Made by a program: the position numbers and the translations under genes. This document shows, piece by piece, positions 35,808-45,818 of a stretch of 64,000 nt of DNA (its first letter is position 1; the number at the start of each line of letters is the position of its first letter). The notes under the pieces are model-generated. The model was not told the origin of the DNA, made no database searches, and saw nothing but the letters and a program-made list of their open reading frames with translations. Origin of the DNA: Hymenobacter sediminis (GTDB lineage Bacteria; Bacteroidota; Bacteroidia; Cytophagales; Hymenobacteraceae). The stretch covers positions 62,001 through 126,000 of the forward strand of contig NZ_QKNS01000005.1 of assembly GCF_003231285.1 (NCBI RefSeq). The letters run 5' to 3'.

Positions 35808-36542
35808 ATGGCTACCGCCCCCGTTCTGACTTGTGCTATCATTGATGACGAAGAAATCAACCGGCTGACGCTGGAGCACTACATTTCTCTGACTGACTCG
35901 CTGCAGTTGGTGACTTCGCTGGATGATGCCCTGCAGGGGCTCAACTACTTTCGGGCGGGCAATAAAGTAGATGTATTGTTTCTGGACGTGCAGATGCCCC
36001 AGCTCAATGGCCTAGATTTGCTGCGTGTGCTCTCCGATCCACCCATCGTTATCCTGACCACAGCCCACGAAGATTTTGCCGTTGATGCCTTCGACCTGCG
36101 CGTAACGGACTATCTGGTAAAACCCTTCGATTACGCCCGTTTCAGCCGGGCCGTGCAGCGGGCCCTGCAGCAGCACGCTACCCCCATGGCGGCCACTACC
36201 CCCGTGGCGGCCCCCACGGTCCCGCCAGACAACGACCTGTTCGTGAAGGTGAACAACAAGATGGTGCGCATCAACTTCGATGAAGTACTTTACATCGAAG
36301 CCCTGTCGGACTACGTTATCATCGTGACGGACAAGCAGAAGTACATTGTGTACACCACCATGAAAGCCCTGGACGCGCGCCTACCTTTCGACCATTTTGT
36401 GCGCGTACACCGCTCTTACATCCTGAACATGCGCCGCATCGAGGCCATTGAGGATGGCGCCGCCGTAGTGCCGGGCGGTCAGCACGTCCCAATCGGTAAA
36501 TCGTACCAGGAGGCCTTTTTCCGCAAGCTTAATCGTATTTAG
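35808..36542 (+). CDS. LytTR-family response regulator
   Basis: 244 residues from ATG 35808 (the frame is open from 35727). The receiver domain (about 8-120) has acidic pair Asp13-Asp14, phosphoacceptor Asp60 (LFLDVQMP) and Lys105 (LVKPF). A short Pro/Ala linker leads to the LytTR DNA-binding domain (about 142-244, with VLYIEALSDYVIIV and FVRVHRSYILNMRRI). It converges on a hybrid kinase gene and is its most likely phosphorelay partner (inference). No classical LytS-type kinase is adjacent. Confidence 0.94.
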   Translation: MATAPVLTCAIIDDEEINRLTLEHYISLTDSLQLVTSLDDALQGLNYFRAGNKVDVLFLDVQMPQLNGLDLLRVLSDPPIVILTTAHEDFAVDAFDLRVTDYLVKPFDYARFSRAVQRALQQHATPMAATTPVAAPTVPPDNDLFVKVNNKMVRINFDEVLYIEALSDYVIIVTDKQKYIVYTTMKALDARLPFDHFVRVHRSYILNMRRIEAIEDGAAVVPGGQHVPIGKSYQEAFFRKLNRI

Positions 36543-36551
36543 GCTCCCAGT

Positions 36552-36633
36552 ATACCACTCCTAACGAATTCGCCCGGCCCTGTTTTGTATGCTGATACAG
36601 AACAAGGACGGGCGAATTCATTAGGAGTGGTAT
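36552..36633. terminator. Long bidirectional hairpin terminator
   Basis: A 25-bp stem with one mismatch (36552-36576 with 36609-36633) is extended by an imperfect inner stem (CCTGTTTTGTAT / ATACAGAACAAGG). It lies between the convergent LytTR and hybrid-kinase genes and reaches to within 2 bp of the kinase stop. Confidence 0.8.
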
Positions 36634-36634
36634 G

Positions 36635-39600
36635 TTACTCGATGTGAGCGTTGGCAAGCTGCTCCACGGCGGCTTCCAGCAAATCGGCAAGCTGCTGGGC
36701 CGCAGGGTTTAGCTGCTCCGAAGGGGGTAGGGTTGCATCAGGCGCCAGCCGGGAAAGTGGCTCCAGAACTGCGGCCGCTTCCTGCGCAGCCTGGATGCCC
36801 AGCAGCTGCATAGAGGGCCGCAGCTTGTGCACTACCATGCCCACGGCCAGCCAATCTTCAGCCGCCGCCGCCTCCCGGAGCTGAGCTACGGCTACGGGCG
36901 TATGCGCCCGGAACGAGCCTACAATCTTCTGCATAAAGATGGTGCTGCCATGCGCCGTATCACGCAGCATGGTCAGGTCGAACAATGGATCGGGCTCTGG
37001 AACGGGCGCCGCCGCCGGAGTATGGAGCGGTTCTGGCTGCGGGGGTGCAGGCAAACCGGGGGGTAGGGCCTGACCTTCCAGCTCATCAACGGGCACGGGG
37101 CGCAAGTTGGCTTCCAGCTTCCGGAACAGGTCATCCTCCTCGAAGGGCTTAGAGAGATAATCAAGTCCGGCCGCGCGATATGTTTCATCGTCGGAGCGCA
37201 TCACGTTGGCCGTGAGAGCAATAACGGGGGTAGTGGCCCGCAGCGGATCGGGGTGCTGGCGCAGGCGGTGCGTCACGTCGAGGCCGCTGAGGCCGGGCAT
37301 CTGAATGTCCATGAGCACCACGTCGTAGAGGCGGGCTTCTAACTGATCGAGAGCTTCCAAGCCGTCGGATGCTACGTGGGTTTCCACTTCCCAACCCTCC
37401 AGAATCATCATGGCCAGCTGCTGGTTCACCGGATGATCTTCCACCAGTAGCACCCGCTTGCCGCGCAGGTGGCTGTAGTTGGGCGGAGGCAGAAGGGTAG
37501 GCTCGGGCAGAGAGTGATGAGCCTTGGGTAAGGCTAGGGAAAAGAAAAAGCGGCTGCCCTGGTTTAGCTCACTTTCTACCCACATCTGGCCCCCCAGCTG
37601 CTGTACCAGGCTCCGGCTGATGGTCAGGCCCAAGCCGGTGCCGCCAAACCGGCGCGAAATGTCGGCGTAGGCCTGCGAAAAGCTCTCAAAGATGGCCTCC
37701 TGCTTTTCGGGCGGAATACCAATGCCCGTGTCGCGCACCTCAAACTCCAGGGCCAACTCCGAATCCGTTTCCTCCAGCAAGCGCGAGGCCAGCACTACCT
37801 CGCCCTGGGTAGTGAACTTCACGGCATTGCTCAGCAGGTTCAGCAAAATCTGGTTGATGCGGCCAGGGTCGCCGATAACTACGGGGTGGGGTAGGGGCAC
37901 CAGCTCCAGCCGGAATCCGATGCCTTTCTCCTCGGCCCGGAACGCTAGGCTTTGCACTCCATCCTGAATAGATTGGTTGAGGTCGAAGGCCATCTGCTCT
38001 AGCTCCAGCTTGCCAGCTTCAATTTTGGCTACGTCCAGCACATCGTTGATAACCGTGAGCAAGTGGCGGCCCGAGTTGCGCAGAATGCGCAGGTGTTCTT
38101 GCTGGGTTGGGTTAAGAGGCGACTTAGCCAACAGCCCTGCCATGCCCAGCACCCCGTTGATCGGCGTGCGGATTTCGTGGCTCATGTTGGCTAGGAAGTT
38201 TTCCTTCGCGCGGGCCGTATTTTCGGCGGCTTCCTTGGCTCGCAACAGTTCGTGCTCGGCCTGAATGCGCTCCGTAATTTCCTGACCGTAGGCAATTACA
38301 TAGGGTAGCTCACCGGGCTCTTCTACCCGGTAGTTGTTGTAAATCAGATGGTGGGGCCGGCCGTCGGGGCCGCGCAGGGTCATTAGGCCGGTTAGCTCCT
38401 GCTGCTGATGCGCTTGCTTCAGATACACCTCCAGCTGCGGGTGCAGGTCGGGTGTCAGAACATCATAAAGCGTGCGTCCAATCAGGAGGTCGGGTACTAC
38501 CCCTACCAGCTGAGCCGCCGCCGGATTTACTGACAGAATAATGCCTTCCAGATCATGGGTGCAGATCAGAGCCTGGGAGTAGTGCATCAGGTCGCGGTAC
38601 TGCTTGGCCGTGCGCTCCAGGGTGTTGCCTGCCTGCTTCATCTCCGTGATGTCGGTGCTAACGCCCATCACGTTGATGCTGCCATCGGCGCGGGGTAGGG
38701 GCCGCACTACCGTTTGGAAGTAGCGGACGTAGCCGTCGAGCTGAGTGAAAGAGCTTTCATAGGCTATTTCCTGCCTTGATTTCAGGACCTGCTTAATGCT
38801 TTGCTCGTGCGCCCAAATCTCGGTGGCTACCGGGTCGTGAGGGCTTCGGGAGGTAGTAGAGCGGTGGCGGCCTGTTTTAATCAGATCCTCAAACGCCTGG
38901 TTTGAAAACTGAATCTTACCTTCCTCATCGCACACCCAGATGATGATGGGGGTAGTGTTAACTACCTGTTGAACAAAGTTTTGTTGCTCCTGCAGACGGG
39001 CTTCGCTTTGGCGGACTTTTTCCTCGGCCTCATGGCGTTCGGTAATATCCAGCCCATAGCCAATGACCATACGCAGCTCGCCTTCGGGACCGAAAACCGG
39101 TTGCATGTGCCGCAACGACAGGCGCTGACCCTCCGGCGTGTCCAGCGTTTCTTCCCACGCTACGGCCCCGCGCTGCTGAATGGCCCGCTGGAAAATAGCC
39201 CGGCGGCGCTGGGCCAGCTCCAGGGGGCGCTGTCGGTACTCGAAGTACTCAAAATCGTTGTGCCCGATAATCCACTCGCGCAGACTGGCATCCCGGATGG
39301 CCGCCGGATTCACAAAACGGTAGCGCTGCTCGGTGTCGAACACGGCCACATCGGCAGGCAGTTGATTCAACACCGTTTCGTAGAACTCTTGCTGCTCCAC
39401 TAAGCGCTTTTCCGCGTCCTTTACCTGGGTAATATCCGTGAAATAGAGGTTGACGTATTGGTCATTCACGAAGGGCACGATGGCCAGCTGGAAGCAATGG
39501 TGGTCGAAGCCGATTTCGGTTTGAATGGGCTGGCCCGCGGTGAGTGCCTCCGACGCAGCCTGGTAGAGCTGCCGCGCAAAATCGGGCTCGGTCTGGGGAG

Positions 39601-40243
39601 CCACGTACTCCTGGCGAAGCTCCTCGGCGGCAGGGTTGGCATACAGTACGCGGCCGTTGGCGTGCAGGCGCAGCACTGGGTTCGGGTTCTGGCCCGGAAT
39701 CCGGGACAAGGAGTTCAAGTATTGCTCGGCCCGGCGCGCCTGGGTTACGTCGCGGAAAGACAGCATGTAGCCCGAGGGCACCAAATCATCCTGCCCACTG
39801 AGCGGAATGAAGTCCATTTCCAGTACGGTACTGTCAGACAACTCCACATCTGCTCCCAGTACGCGCTGGTTGGCCGTGCGCAGGTTTTCAAGCCGCTGTC
39901 GGGTGTTCTCCGGCTGCACCGATTGGTTGATGAACGCTTCCAGCAGCGGATCGGCGGGCTGTTCCTGCATGCCCGGCTCGGCATCTTCTAGCCCAAATAG
40001 GTCGCAGAATTCCTGGTTCAGTAGTACTACCCGCCCGTTCTGGTGCACTACCAGCACGGCTACCCGCAGATTCTGGGTCAGACGCGTGATGCTACCTGTT
40101 AGGCGGGTTACTACCCGCTGCGTGGCGTTCAGGTGGCGGCGCAGGGACTGCACCTGCTGCTCCGCCGCTATGCGTTCCCGGCGTTCCTGGGCCAGCTGTT
40201 CGGCCAGGGCCGTTGTATCCGTAGTAGAGTCGGGGGTAGGCAT
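36635..40243 (-). CDS. Hybrid histidine kinase with PAS repeats, REC and HPt
   Basis: 1202 residues from ATG 40243; a TTG at 40279 would add 12. An N-terminal coiled coil (about 10-50) precedes about five PAS domains (to about residue 690). HisKA has NFLANMSHEIRTPINGV and HATPase has GGTGLGLTIS. The receiver has VLLVEDHPVNQQLA and LMDIQMPGLSG, and the C-terminal HPt has its His near 1139 (VVHKLRPSMQLLG). There is no signal peptide or TM segment, so it senses cytoplasmic signals. The HPt could pass phosphate to the adjacent LytTR regulator. Confidence 0.94.
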   Translation of the reverse strand: MPTPDSTTDTTALAEQLAQERRERIAAEQQVQSLRRHLNATQRVVTRLTGSITRLTQNLRVAVLVVHQNGRVVLLNQEFCDLFGLEDAEPGMQEQPADPLLEAFINQSVQPENTRQRLENLRTANQRVLGADVELSDSTVLEMDFIPLSGQDDLVPSGYMLSFRDVTQARRAEQYLNSLSRIPGQNPNPVLRLHANGRVLYANPAAEELRQEYVAPQTEPDFARQLYQAASEALTAGQPIQTEIGFDHHCFQLAIVPFVNDQYVNLYFTDITQVKDAEKRLVEQQEFYETVLNQLPADVAVFDTEQRYRFVNPAAIRDASLREWIIGHNDFEYFEYRQRPLELAQRRRAIFQRAIQQRGAVAWEETLDTPEGQRLSLRHMQPVFGPEGELRMVIGYGLDITERHEAEEKVRQSEARLQEQQNFVQQVVNTTPIIIWVCDEEGKIQFSNQAFEDLIKTGRHRSTTSRSPHDPVATEIWAHEQSIKQVLKSRQEIAYESSFTQLDGYVRYFQTVVRPLPRADGSINVMGVSTDITEMKQAGNTLERTAKQYRDLMHYSQALICTHDLEGIILSVNPAAAQLVGVVPDLLIGRTLYDVLTPDLHPQLEVYLKQAHQQQELTGLMTLRGPDGRPHHLIYNNYRVEEPGELPYVIAYGQEITERIQAEHELLRAKEAAENTARAKENFLANMSHEIRTPINGVLGMAGLLAKSPLNPTQQEHLRILRNSGRHLLTVINDVLDVAKIEAGKLELEQMAFDLNQSIQDGVQSLAFRAEEKGIGFRLELVPLPHPVVIGDPGRINQILLNLLSNAVKFTTQGEVVLASRLLEETDSELALEFEVRDTGIGIPPEKQEAIFESFSQAYADISRRFGGTGLGLTISRSLVQQLGGQMWVESELNQGSRFFFSLALPKAHHSLPEPTLLPPPNYSHLRGKRVLLVEDHPVNQQLAMMILEGWEVETHVASDGLEALDQLEARLYDVVLMDIQMPGLSGLDVTHRLRQHPDPLRATTPVIALTANVMRSDDETYRAAGLDYLSKPFEEDDLFRKLEANLRPVPVDELEGQALPPGLPAPPQPEPLHTPAAAPVPEPDPLFDLTMLRDTAHGSTIFMQKIVGSFRAHTPVAVAQLREAAAAEDWLAVGMVVHKLRPSMQLLGIQAAQEAAAVLEPLSRLAPDATLPPSEQLNPAAQQLADLLEAAVEQLANAHIE

Positions 40244-40353
40244 AGGCAGCGGGTTCAGGGTAGGGCGCGAAGGAACCAACTATCGGGCGAGGAAAGGCCG
40301 GCGCATGGGGGCACACACCTGGTTGATACAGGAAAGATAGCAAGGAATCTGGG

Positions 40354-41025
40354 CTAGCCCAAGGCCAAGCCCGCCCCAAATCCTAGTACCAACCCCGCGC
40401 CCAAGGCCAGCCCGGCCCACACCTGCGCCGGGGTATGGGCATTCAGGGCTAAGCGGGCGCTTCCTACCGCGCCGGCTACCACCACTATGCCTGCCAGCCA
40501 CCACAAACCCACGAGGCCAGCCGTACCGCCCAGGTACAGTACCATCAATAAGCCTACTGCTCCGCCCATACCCACGCCGTGGGCCGAAATCTTCCAGCGC
40601 AGTGTAATCAAAAAGGTCAACAGCACGGCCACCGCCATGCCGGCCATCATGTAGTAAAGCAACGGGTCGAACAAACCGGGGCGGTGCAAAAGCCAAGCCG
40701 CCGCTGCAAAGCTGGTGGTGGCCAGCAACAAAGGCCAGGCTCGCTGCTGACGCTGGGGCATTTCCAAGGAATCAACCAGCCCGTAGTACACCAGCCCCGC
40801 AGCCCCAAGGCTAGGCAGCAAAAACGTGAAGCCTCCCACCACCGCCAGCACCAGCCAACGGTCGGGCAGGGCCGGGTACAAAAGCACCCCCGGAAGCTGG
40901 TAGCAAACGACGTAGAACAGGTAGAACGGCACGAGCAGCGGATGAAATACCGCCGAGAGTGTCGTGGCCAGCTGCTTGTTCAAAAGGCGAGGCTTGAGTG
41001 GGGAATAAGAAAGGGTTTGTGACAA
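40354..41025 (-). CDS. PAP2-like membrane protein
   Basis: 223 residues with about six TM segments. Degenerate PAP2 phosphatase signatures remain: SAHGVGMGG (motif 2, usually SGH) and SARLALNAHTPAQVWAG (motif 3, usually SRxxxGxHxxxDV). The motif 1 KxxxxxxRP is not clear. PAP2 enzymes dephosphorylate lipid phosphates or undecaprenyl pyrophosphate. No ATG start exists; the frame begins at TTG 41025, inside the arm of the hairpin that follows rpoN. Confidence 0.75.
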   Translation of the reverse strand: MSQTLSYSPLKPRLLNKQLATTLSAVFHPLLVPFYLFYVVCYQLPGVLLYPALPDRWLVLAVVGGFTFLLPSLGAAGLVYYGLVDSLEMPQRQQRAWPLLLATTSFAAAAWLLHRPGLFDPLLYYMMAGMAVAVLLTFLITLRWKISAHGVGMGGAVGLLMVLYLGGTAGLVGLWWLAGIVVVAGAVGSARLALNAHTPAQVWAGLALGAGLVLGFGAGLALG

Positions 41026-41086
41026 TGCATAGGGGTAGGAGCCAGCCGCAAACCTGGGCGCTCCTACCCCTATGCATTGTCACAAA
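41016..41086. terminator. Long hairpin after rpoN, overlapping next start
   Basis: A perfect 27-bp stem (41016-41042 with 41060-41086) with a 17-nt loop. It begins 3 bp after the rpoN stop and its left arm covers the TTG start of the PAP2-like gene. Both arms contain the GGGGTAGG word. It may terminate rpoN transcription and also mask the next ribosome-binding region. Confidence 0.75.
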
Positions 41087-41088
41087 TC

Positions 41089-42678
41089 TTATAGCTCTTT
41101 GCGCAAACGAGCCACCGGAATATTTAGCTGCTCGCGGTACTTGGCCACCGTGCGGCGAGCAATATTGTAGCCGCGGGCATTGAGCATCTTTTCCAGCTTG
41201 TCGTCGGAGAGTGGACGGTTTTTCTGCTCACCCTCAATGATTTCCTTCAGAATGTGCTTTACTTCCCGGCTGCTGGCATCCTCGCCCGAATCGGTGGCAA
41301 TGCCTTCGGAGAAGAAATACTTCAGCGGATAAATACCGAATTCTGTTTGTACCGATTTGGAGTTGGCTACCCGGCTCACGGTGCTGATGTCCATGCCAAT
41401 TTCGGTGGCAATGTCCTTCAGAATCATGGGGCGCAGCTTGCTCTCGTCGCCCTCCGCGAAAAACTCGGCCTGGTAGCGCACAATGGCATCCATGGTGCGC
41501 AACAGCGTGTTCTGGCGCTGCCGGATGGCATCAATAAACCACTTAGCCGAGTCCAGCTTCTGCTTCACGAAGGTCACGGCCTCCTTCATTTTCTTGTCCT
41601 TCTTGGCCGCCTTGTCGTAAGCCCGGAACATATCCGTATAGGCTGGCGACACACGCAAATCGGGGGCGTTGCGCGAGTTGAGCGTCAGGTTGAACTGTCC
41701 GTTGTCGTGGGTCAGAATGAAGTCGGGGATGATGTATTGCACCTTGCCCATGCCCACGGGGCCAGTGCCGCCAGGCTTGGGGTTAAGCTTGAGAATGAGG
41801 GCAATGGCGTCCTTCAACTCATCATCTTCCAGATCCAGTTTCTGCTGAATTCGGGGGTAGTGCTTCTTGGTAAACTCGTCGAATGTTTCGTTGAGAATCT
41901 GCTCGGCGTGCTCAGTAGCCTCATCCTGAGGGCGGCGCTCCAGCTGCAGCAACAGGCACTCCTGCAGGTCGCGGGCGGCAATGCCAGCCGGGTCAAACGA
42001 CTGGATGACGTGCAGCACGCTTTCTATTTCCGCCACCGAGGCCTCAATGTTCTGCGAAAACGCCAGGTCGTTGGCAATCGCCGACAGGTCGCGGCGGATG
42101 TAACCGTCGCCATCAATAGAGCCAATCAGTTGGCGGCCAATGGCTTCCTGCTTCTCGTCGAGGTTGGCAAAGCCCAACTGGTCCAGTAGGCTGTCCATCA
42201 AGGAGCCACTAGTGTCAGCCAGGGGCATTTCCCGGTCATCCTCGTCTTCGCCGGGTCCGTCGCCCTGCATTTTGTAACCCGCTATTTCGTCGTCGTGGAG
42301 GTAGTCGCTCAGGTCCAGGTCATCGTTGTCCGATGACTCTTTCACCTCCGTGGGCTCCTCCTTCGTGGGTAGCTCTATCTCGGGCTGCTCCTCGCTTTGG
42401 TCGTTATCGAAATCCTCGTCGAGGGTGTTGTCCGGGTTATCAAACTCCGCGTCCGGGTCGTTGTCGAAGTCGTCCTCTGAGTCGCCGGAATCGTCGCGGT
42501 CCTGGTCTTCAAATTCATCTTCGGGCTCGTCGCCTTCTTCCAGAGCTGGGTTTACCTCCAGTTCTTCTTTGATGCGCGCCTCCAGCTCTGCCGTCGGAAT
42601 CTGCAGCAGCTTAATGAATTGTATCTGTTGGGGTGACAGCTTCTGCGAGAGAAGCTGTTTCATGTCCAGTCGTTGCAT
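41089..42678 (-). CDS. rpoN: RNA polymerase sigma-54 factor
   Basis: 529 residues. Region I is Gln/Leu-rich (QLLSQKLSPQQIQFIKLLQIP). Region II is an unusually acidic linker (about 48-160, nearly all Asp/Glu/Asn). The core-binding domain, the helix-turn-helix and the RpoN box ARRTVAKYRE near the C-terminus are intact. It directs RNA polymerase to -24/-12 promoters and needs an AAA+ activator; none is encoded in this window. Confidence 0.97.
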   Translation of the reverse strand: MQRLDMKQLLSQKLSPQQIQFIKLLQIPTAELEARIKEELEVNPALEEGDEPEDEFEDQDRDDSGDSEDDFDNDPDAEFDNPDNTLDEDFDNDQSEEQPEIELPTKEEPTEVKESSDNDDLDLSDYLHDDEIAGYKMQGDGPGEDEDDREMPLADTSGSLMDSLLDQLGFANLDEKQEAIGRQLIGSIDGDGYIRRDLSAIANDLAFSQNIEASVAEIESVLHVIQSFDPAGIAARDLQECLLLQLERRPQDEATEHAEQILNETFDEFTKKHYPRIQQKLDLEDDELKDAIALILKLNPKPGGTGPVGMGKVQYIIPDFILTHDNGQFNLTLNSRNAPDLRVSPAYTDMFRAYDKAAKKDKKMKEAVTFVKQKLDSAKWFIDAIRQRQNTLLRTMDAIVRYQAEFFAEGDESKLRPMILKDIATEIGMDISTVSRVANSKSVQTEFGIYPLKYFFSEGIATDSGEDASSREVKHILKEIIEGEQKNRPLSDDKLEKMLNARGYNIARRTVAKYREQLNIPVARLRKEL

Positions 42679-42887
42679 ACTCTAAAACGCGTACGCCCCG
42701 CCGGTTTATAAACGGGGTGATTAGGCCAAATATAGCCCTTTCTGTACTTGGGTTTAGCGGAAAAAGTTGGGGTAGGAAGCCTGGTGGAGTTCGGGTTCCC
42801 TGCCCTCCCGATGCTACCGTGCAAAGCTGATGCTGTTTGCCGCTGGCCTTCCTGCAGAAACCGGCAGTTTTGCGCTACCAAATCCTC

Positions 42888-42895
42888 TACCTTTG
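42888..42895 (+). promoter_or_regulatory. Candidate -7 box TACCTTTG, asnS
   Basis: An exact TAnnTTTG match with TTTTG 15-16 bp upstream (42868-42872), slightly tighter than usual. It lies 46 bp before the asnS ATG. Confidence 0.4.
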
Positions 42896-42940
42896 TCCTC
42901 TCTACAGGATTTACCTTTTTAGCAAGAACACAACCTTCCC

Positions 42941-44347
42941 ATGTCCGACCTCCGAAGAACCAGCGTGCAGGATTTGCTCCGTAGCACTGAGCTGGACCGC
43001 GAAGTGCTGGTAAAAGGCTGGGTGCGCACCCGCCGCGGCAACAAGTACGTGCAGTTTATTGCCATCAACGACGGCTCCGGCTTTAATTCCATTCAGGTGG
43101 TAGCCAACGCCGAGGAATTTCCGGAGGAAAAGCTGAAGGCGGACGGGGTAGAAAACGGTGCTGCCGTGCAGGTGCGCGGTAAGCTGGTGGCCTCTCAAGG
43201 CAAAGGCCAGACGGTGGAAATTCAGGCCTCAGAAATCACCGTGTACGGCTCGGCCGATACGACTACCTACCCCCTGCAGAAGAAAGGGCACTCCCTGGAG
43301 TTCCTGCGCGAAATTGCTCACCTGCGCCCTCGCACCAACACCTTCGGTGCGGTATTGCGCATCCGGCACGCCATGGCGTTTGCTGTGCACAACTATTTCA
43401 ACAGCAAAGGTTTCTATTACGTCCATACGCCCATCATTACCGGCTCCGATGCGGAAGGCGCGGGCCAGATGTTCCGGGTAACGACCCTGCCCGACCAGAA
43501 CCCTCCTCTGACGGAAGATAAGTCGGGCGTGGATTACAAGCAGGACTTTTTCGGCAAGCAAACCAACCTCACCGTTTCCGGACAGCTGGAGGGTGAAGTA
43601 GCGGCCATGGCGCTGGGCAAGGTGTACACCTTCGGACCCACGTTCCGGGCTGAAAATTCTAACACGGCCCGCCACTTGGCCGAGTTCTGGATGATTGAGC
43701 CCGAAGTAGCCTTCAACGACCTGCGCGACAACATGGACCTGGCCGAGGATTTCCTCAAGAGCCTAGTGCGCTACGCCCTTGAAAACTGCCAGGACGACCT
43801 TAAGTTCCTGAATGAGCAGTATGACAAGGAGCTCCTGAGCCGTCTGCAGTTTGTGGTAGACAATGACTTCCAGCGCCTGACGTATACCGAGGCCGTGGAA
43901 ATCTTGAAAGTTGCCAAGCAGAAGTTCGAGTTTCCTGTGGATTGGGGCACCGATCTGCAAAGCGAGCATGAGCGCTACCTCGTGGAGAAGCACTTCAAGA
44001 AGCCAGTTATCCTGACGGACTACCCCAAGGACATCAAGGCGTTCTACATGAAGCTCAACGACGACGAGGAAACCGTGCGGGCTATGGACGTGCTCTTCCC
44101 CGGCATCGGCGAAATTATTGGGGGCTCAGAGCGGGAGGAAAGCCTCGAGAAACTCACCAAGCGCATGGCCGAAATGAACATCCCGGAGCATGACTTATGG
44201 TGGTACCTAGAGCTACGCAAATACGGTACCGCACCTCACTCAGGCTTTGGCCTGGGCTTCGAGCGCCTTATTCTGTTCATCACCGGCATGGCCAACATCC
44301 GCGACGTAATTCCCTTCCCCCGCTTCCCAAAAAGCGCGGAATTCTAA
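42941..44347 (+). CDS. asnS: Asparaginyl-tRNA synthetase
   Basis: 468 residues, class IIb. The N-terminal OB fold (about 18-105) binds the anticodon, starting [19 protein letters not shown]. The catalytic domain has [19 protein letters not shown] (motif 1 region), [20 protein letters not shown] (motif 2) and [21 protein letters not shown] (motif 3). It lies divergently from rpoN with a 262-bp spacer and is followed by a palindromic terminator. Confidence 0.97.
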   Translation: MSDLRRTSVQDLLRSTELDREVLVKGWVRTRRGNKYVQFIAINDGSGFNSIQVVANAEEFPEEKLKADGVENGAAVQVRGKLVASQGKGQTVEIQASEITVYGSADTTTYPLQKKGHSLEFLREIAHLRPRTNTFGAVLRIRHAMAFAVHNYFNSKGFYYVHTPIITGSDAEGAGQMFRVTTLPDQNPPLTEDKSGVDYKQDFFGKQTNLTVSGQLEGEVAAMALGKVYTFGPTFRAENSNTARHLAEFWMIEPEVAFNDLRDNMDLAEDFLKSLVRYALENCQDDLKFLNEQYDKELLSRLQFVVDNDFQRLTYTEAVEILKVAKQKFEFPVDWGTDLQSEHERYLVEKHFKKPVILTDYPKDIKAFYMKLNDDEETVRAMDVLFPGIGEIIGGSEREESLEKLTKRMAEMNIPEHDLWWYLELRKYGTAPHSGFGLGFERLILFITGMANIRDVIPFPRFPKSAEF

Positions 44348-44370
44348 AATACGGATTGACGTATGCTATT

Positions 44371-44408
44371 TGCTACAACGGCCGCCCATATGGGCGGCCG
44401 TTGTAGCA
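44371..44408. terminator. Palindromic hairpin between convergent genes
   Basis: A perfect 38-bp palindrome with 19-nt arms centred on CAT/ATG (core GGCCGCCCATATGGGCGGCC). It lies between asnS (+) and the AlgJ-like gene ending at 44485 (-). Confidence 0.8.
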
Positions 44409-44484
44409 TAGGGATTAATATGTACTGTCTTCTCAGGTAGTTATATCTTGCAGCTCCATGAGGGGGTAGGAATACAGGCTGTGC

Positions 44485-45795
44485 TCAATTTAATCGTAGC
44501 TGCCGGTCGTATTGCCTTACAGCTTGTTGGTGCAGTTCTTCCACGAGGCTCCAGTTACCAGAGTGCACTTCCTGCCAGAGCCGTTGCTCGTACTGGGGGC
44601 TCGTCATGAGTTGCTGTTCTAACTGTGAAATACGCGCCCGATCAGCTTCAGAGTAAGGAAAGTACAGGTGGTACAGATCATCTATAAAGCCAAATTCACG
44701 TTCCGCCAAGTTGTGCTCAGTTACAATGAACAAGAGAAACTGACGGCTATGGATTTCTTCCTGAAGATTTAGCTGCTGGGGCTGATGACCTTCCTGGGTA
44801 TAATCGTCGCGGAATAAGAAAACAGTTTTGTTGTAGTACCAGAAGCGGGAATCAGGAGAAAATAAGGTTTGCAGATAAGGCGTGAACTGCATGAACTGCC
44901 AAGTAAAGCTGTCGCCCACAATAAGAAGATTAGGACGCTGTTGCTTGGCCCGCAGTGAGTCGAAGACAATAGTAGGGTAGGCTGCTGGATAGGGCCGATA
45001 AGGAAATATCAGGTTCAGGGCGCCACTTAAATCTGCGTCGGTTTTGCGGAGCGAATCACGGAGTATAACTGGGCGACCCACTTGGCGAAAGTCAGCCAAG
45101 TCAAACTTCCCGAGCTGTTCTATGCTTCGGAAAAGAGTGTCTGCTACCAGGGTAGCTCCATAAGCACTCCAATGAGTACCGCCTTTCGGGAATAGGGGGT
45201 AGCGACTTGTATCTTTCCACTGCTGAAAAAGAGCGTGTGCATCCAGTGTAGGAATACCAGCGGCGGTAAGCTGCCGCAGAAACGATGGGTAATTGGTTGG
45301 GTGGTTTTCTGGATTGCGGTAGTGAGCAGGCAAGTCCTCAGGCTGAAAGCGGGCCTTATTAGGCGCCATCACAAACAGCATCGGGATATGGCGCTTGGCT
45401 AGCTCCTGCTGTACAATAGCCATGCGCTGCACTTGGAATTGAATTTCTTCCTCACCTAGGTAATCATCACCTCGGTACGCTTTGGATGGGCCGGGCTGAA
45501 ATAACACCAAGTCGCGTCCAACTAGCAGGTCAGAAGAGCGGGCAACGTGAAATAACGAGAAGGACAGCTGATTACGGAGCCGTATCAGCCAAGTACGGAA
45601 GCCAAGTCTATCTTCCAGATATTGTTCTAAGCGGGGCTGAACGGTATTCTCCAACAAGCCCGGCAATGTTAAACTCGGACGCGGGGCAGTGGTGTAGGCC
45701 CCATCGAGCGGGGTTTCAGTAACCCACTTAAACTTAGCTTGTAGTGCAGGCACCAGCAGCAAAGCAAACAACAAGGCAAAGACAGCGTGCTTCAT
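44485..45795 (-). CDS. AlgJ/AlgX-like O-acetyl transfer protein, copy A
   Basis: 436 residues from ATG 45795 (GTG 45798 is also open). The N-terminal hydrophobic signal/anchor (about 1-20) places it outside the inner membrane. An SGNH-hydrolase-like domain has GGTHWSAYG and GDSFTW (Ser about 296). AlgJ/AlgX proteins pass acyl groups from an AlgI-type MBOAT to surface polysaccharide. In AlgJ/AlgX the His is preceded by Asp two residues earlier; here Gly stands there. It is 24 bp after algI and is paralogous to the two genes upstream. Confidence 0.85.
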   Translation of the reverse strand: MKHAVFALLFALLLVPALQAKFKWVTETPLDGAYTTAPRPSLTLPGLLENTVQPRLEQYLEDRLGFRTWLIRLRNQLSFSLFHVARSSDLLVGRDLVLFQPGPSKAYRGDDYLGEEEIQFQVQRMAIVQQELAKRHIPMLFVMAPNKARFQPEDLPAHYRNPENHPTNYPSFLRQLTAAGIPTLDAHALFQQWKDTSRYPLFPKGGTHWSAYGATLVADTLFRSIEQLGKFDLADFRQVGRPVILRDSLRKTDADLSGALNLIFPYRPYPAAYPTIVFDSLRAKQQRPNLLIVGDSFTWQFMQFTPYLQTLFSPDSRFWYYNKTVFLFRDDYTQEGHQPQQLNLQEEIHSRQFLLFIVTEHNLAEREFGFIDDLYHLYFPYSEADRARISQLEQQLMTSPQYEQRLWQEVHSGNWSLVEELHQQAVRQYDRQLRLN

Positions 45796-45818
45796 CACGA
45801 ATGGGCCAAGCGCAGGCG

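Noticed and set aside
41254-42189. 311-residue frame opposite rpoN
   Set aside because: It is fully antisense to a well-conserved gene; open because of GC-rich third positions.
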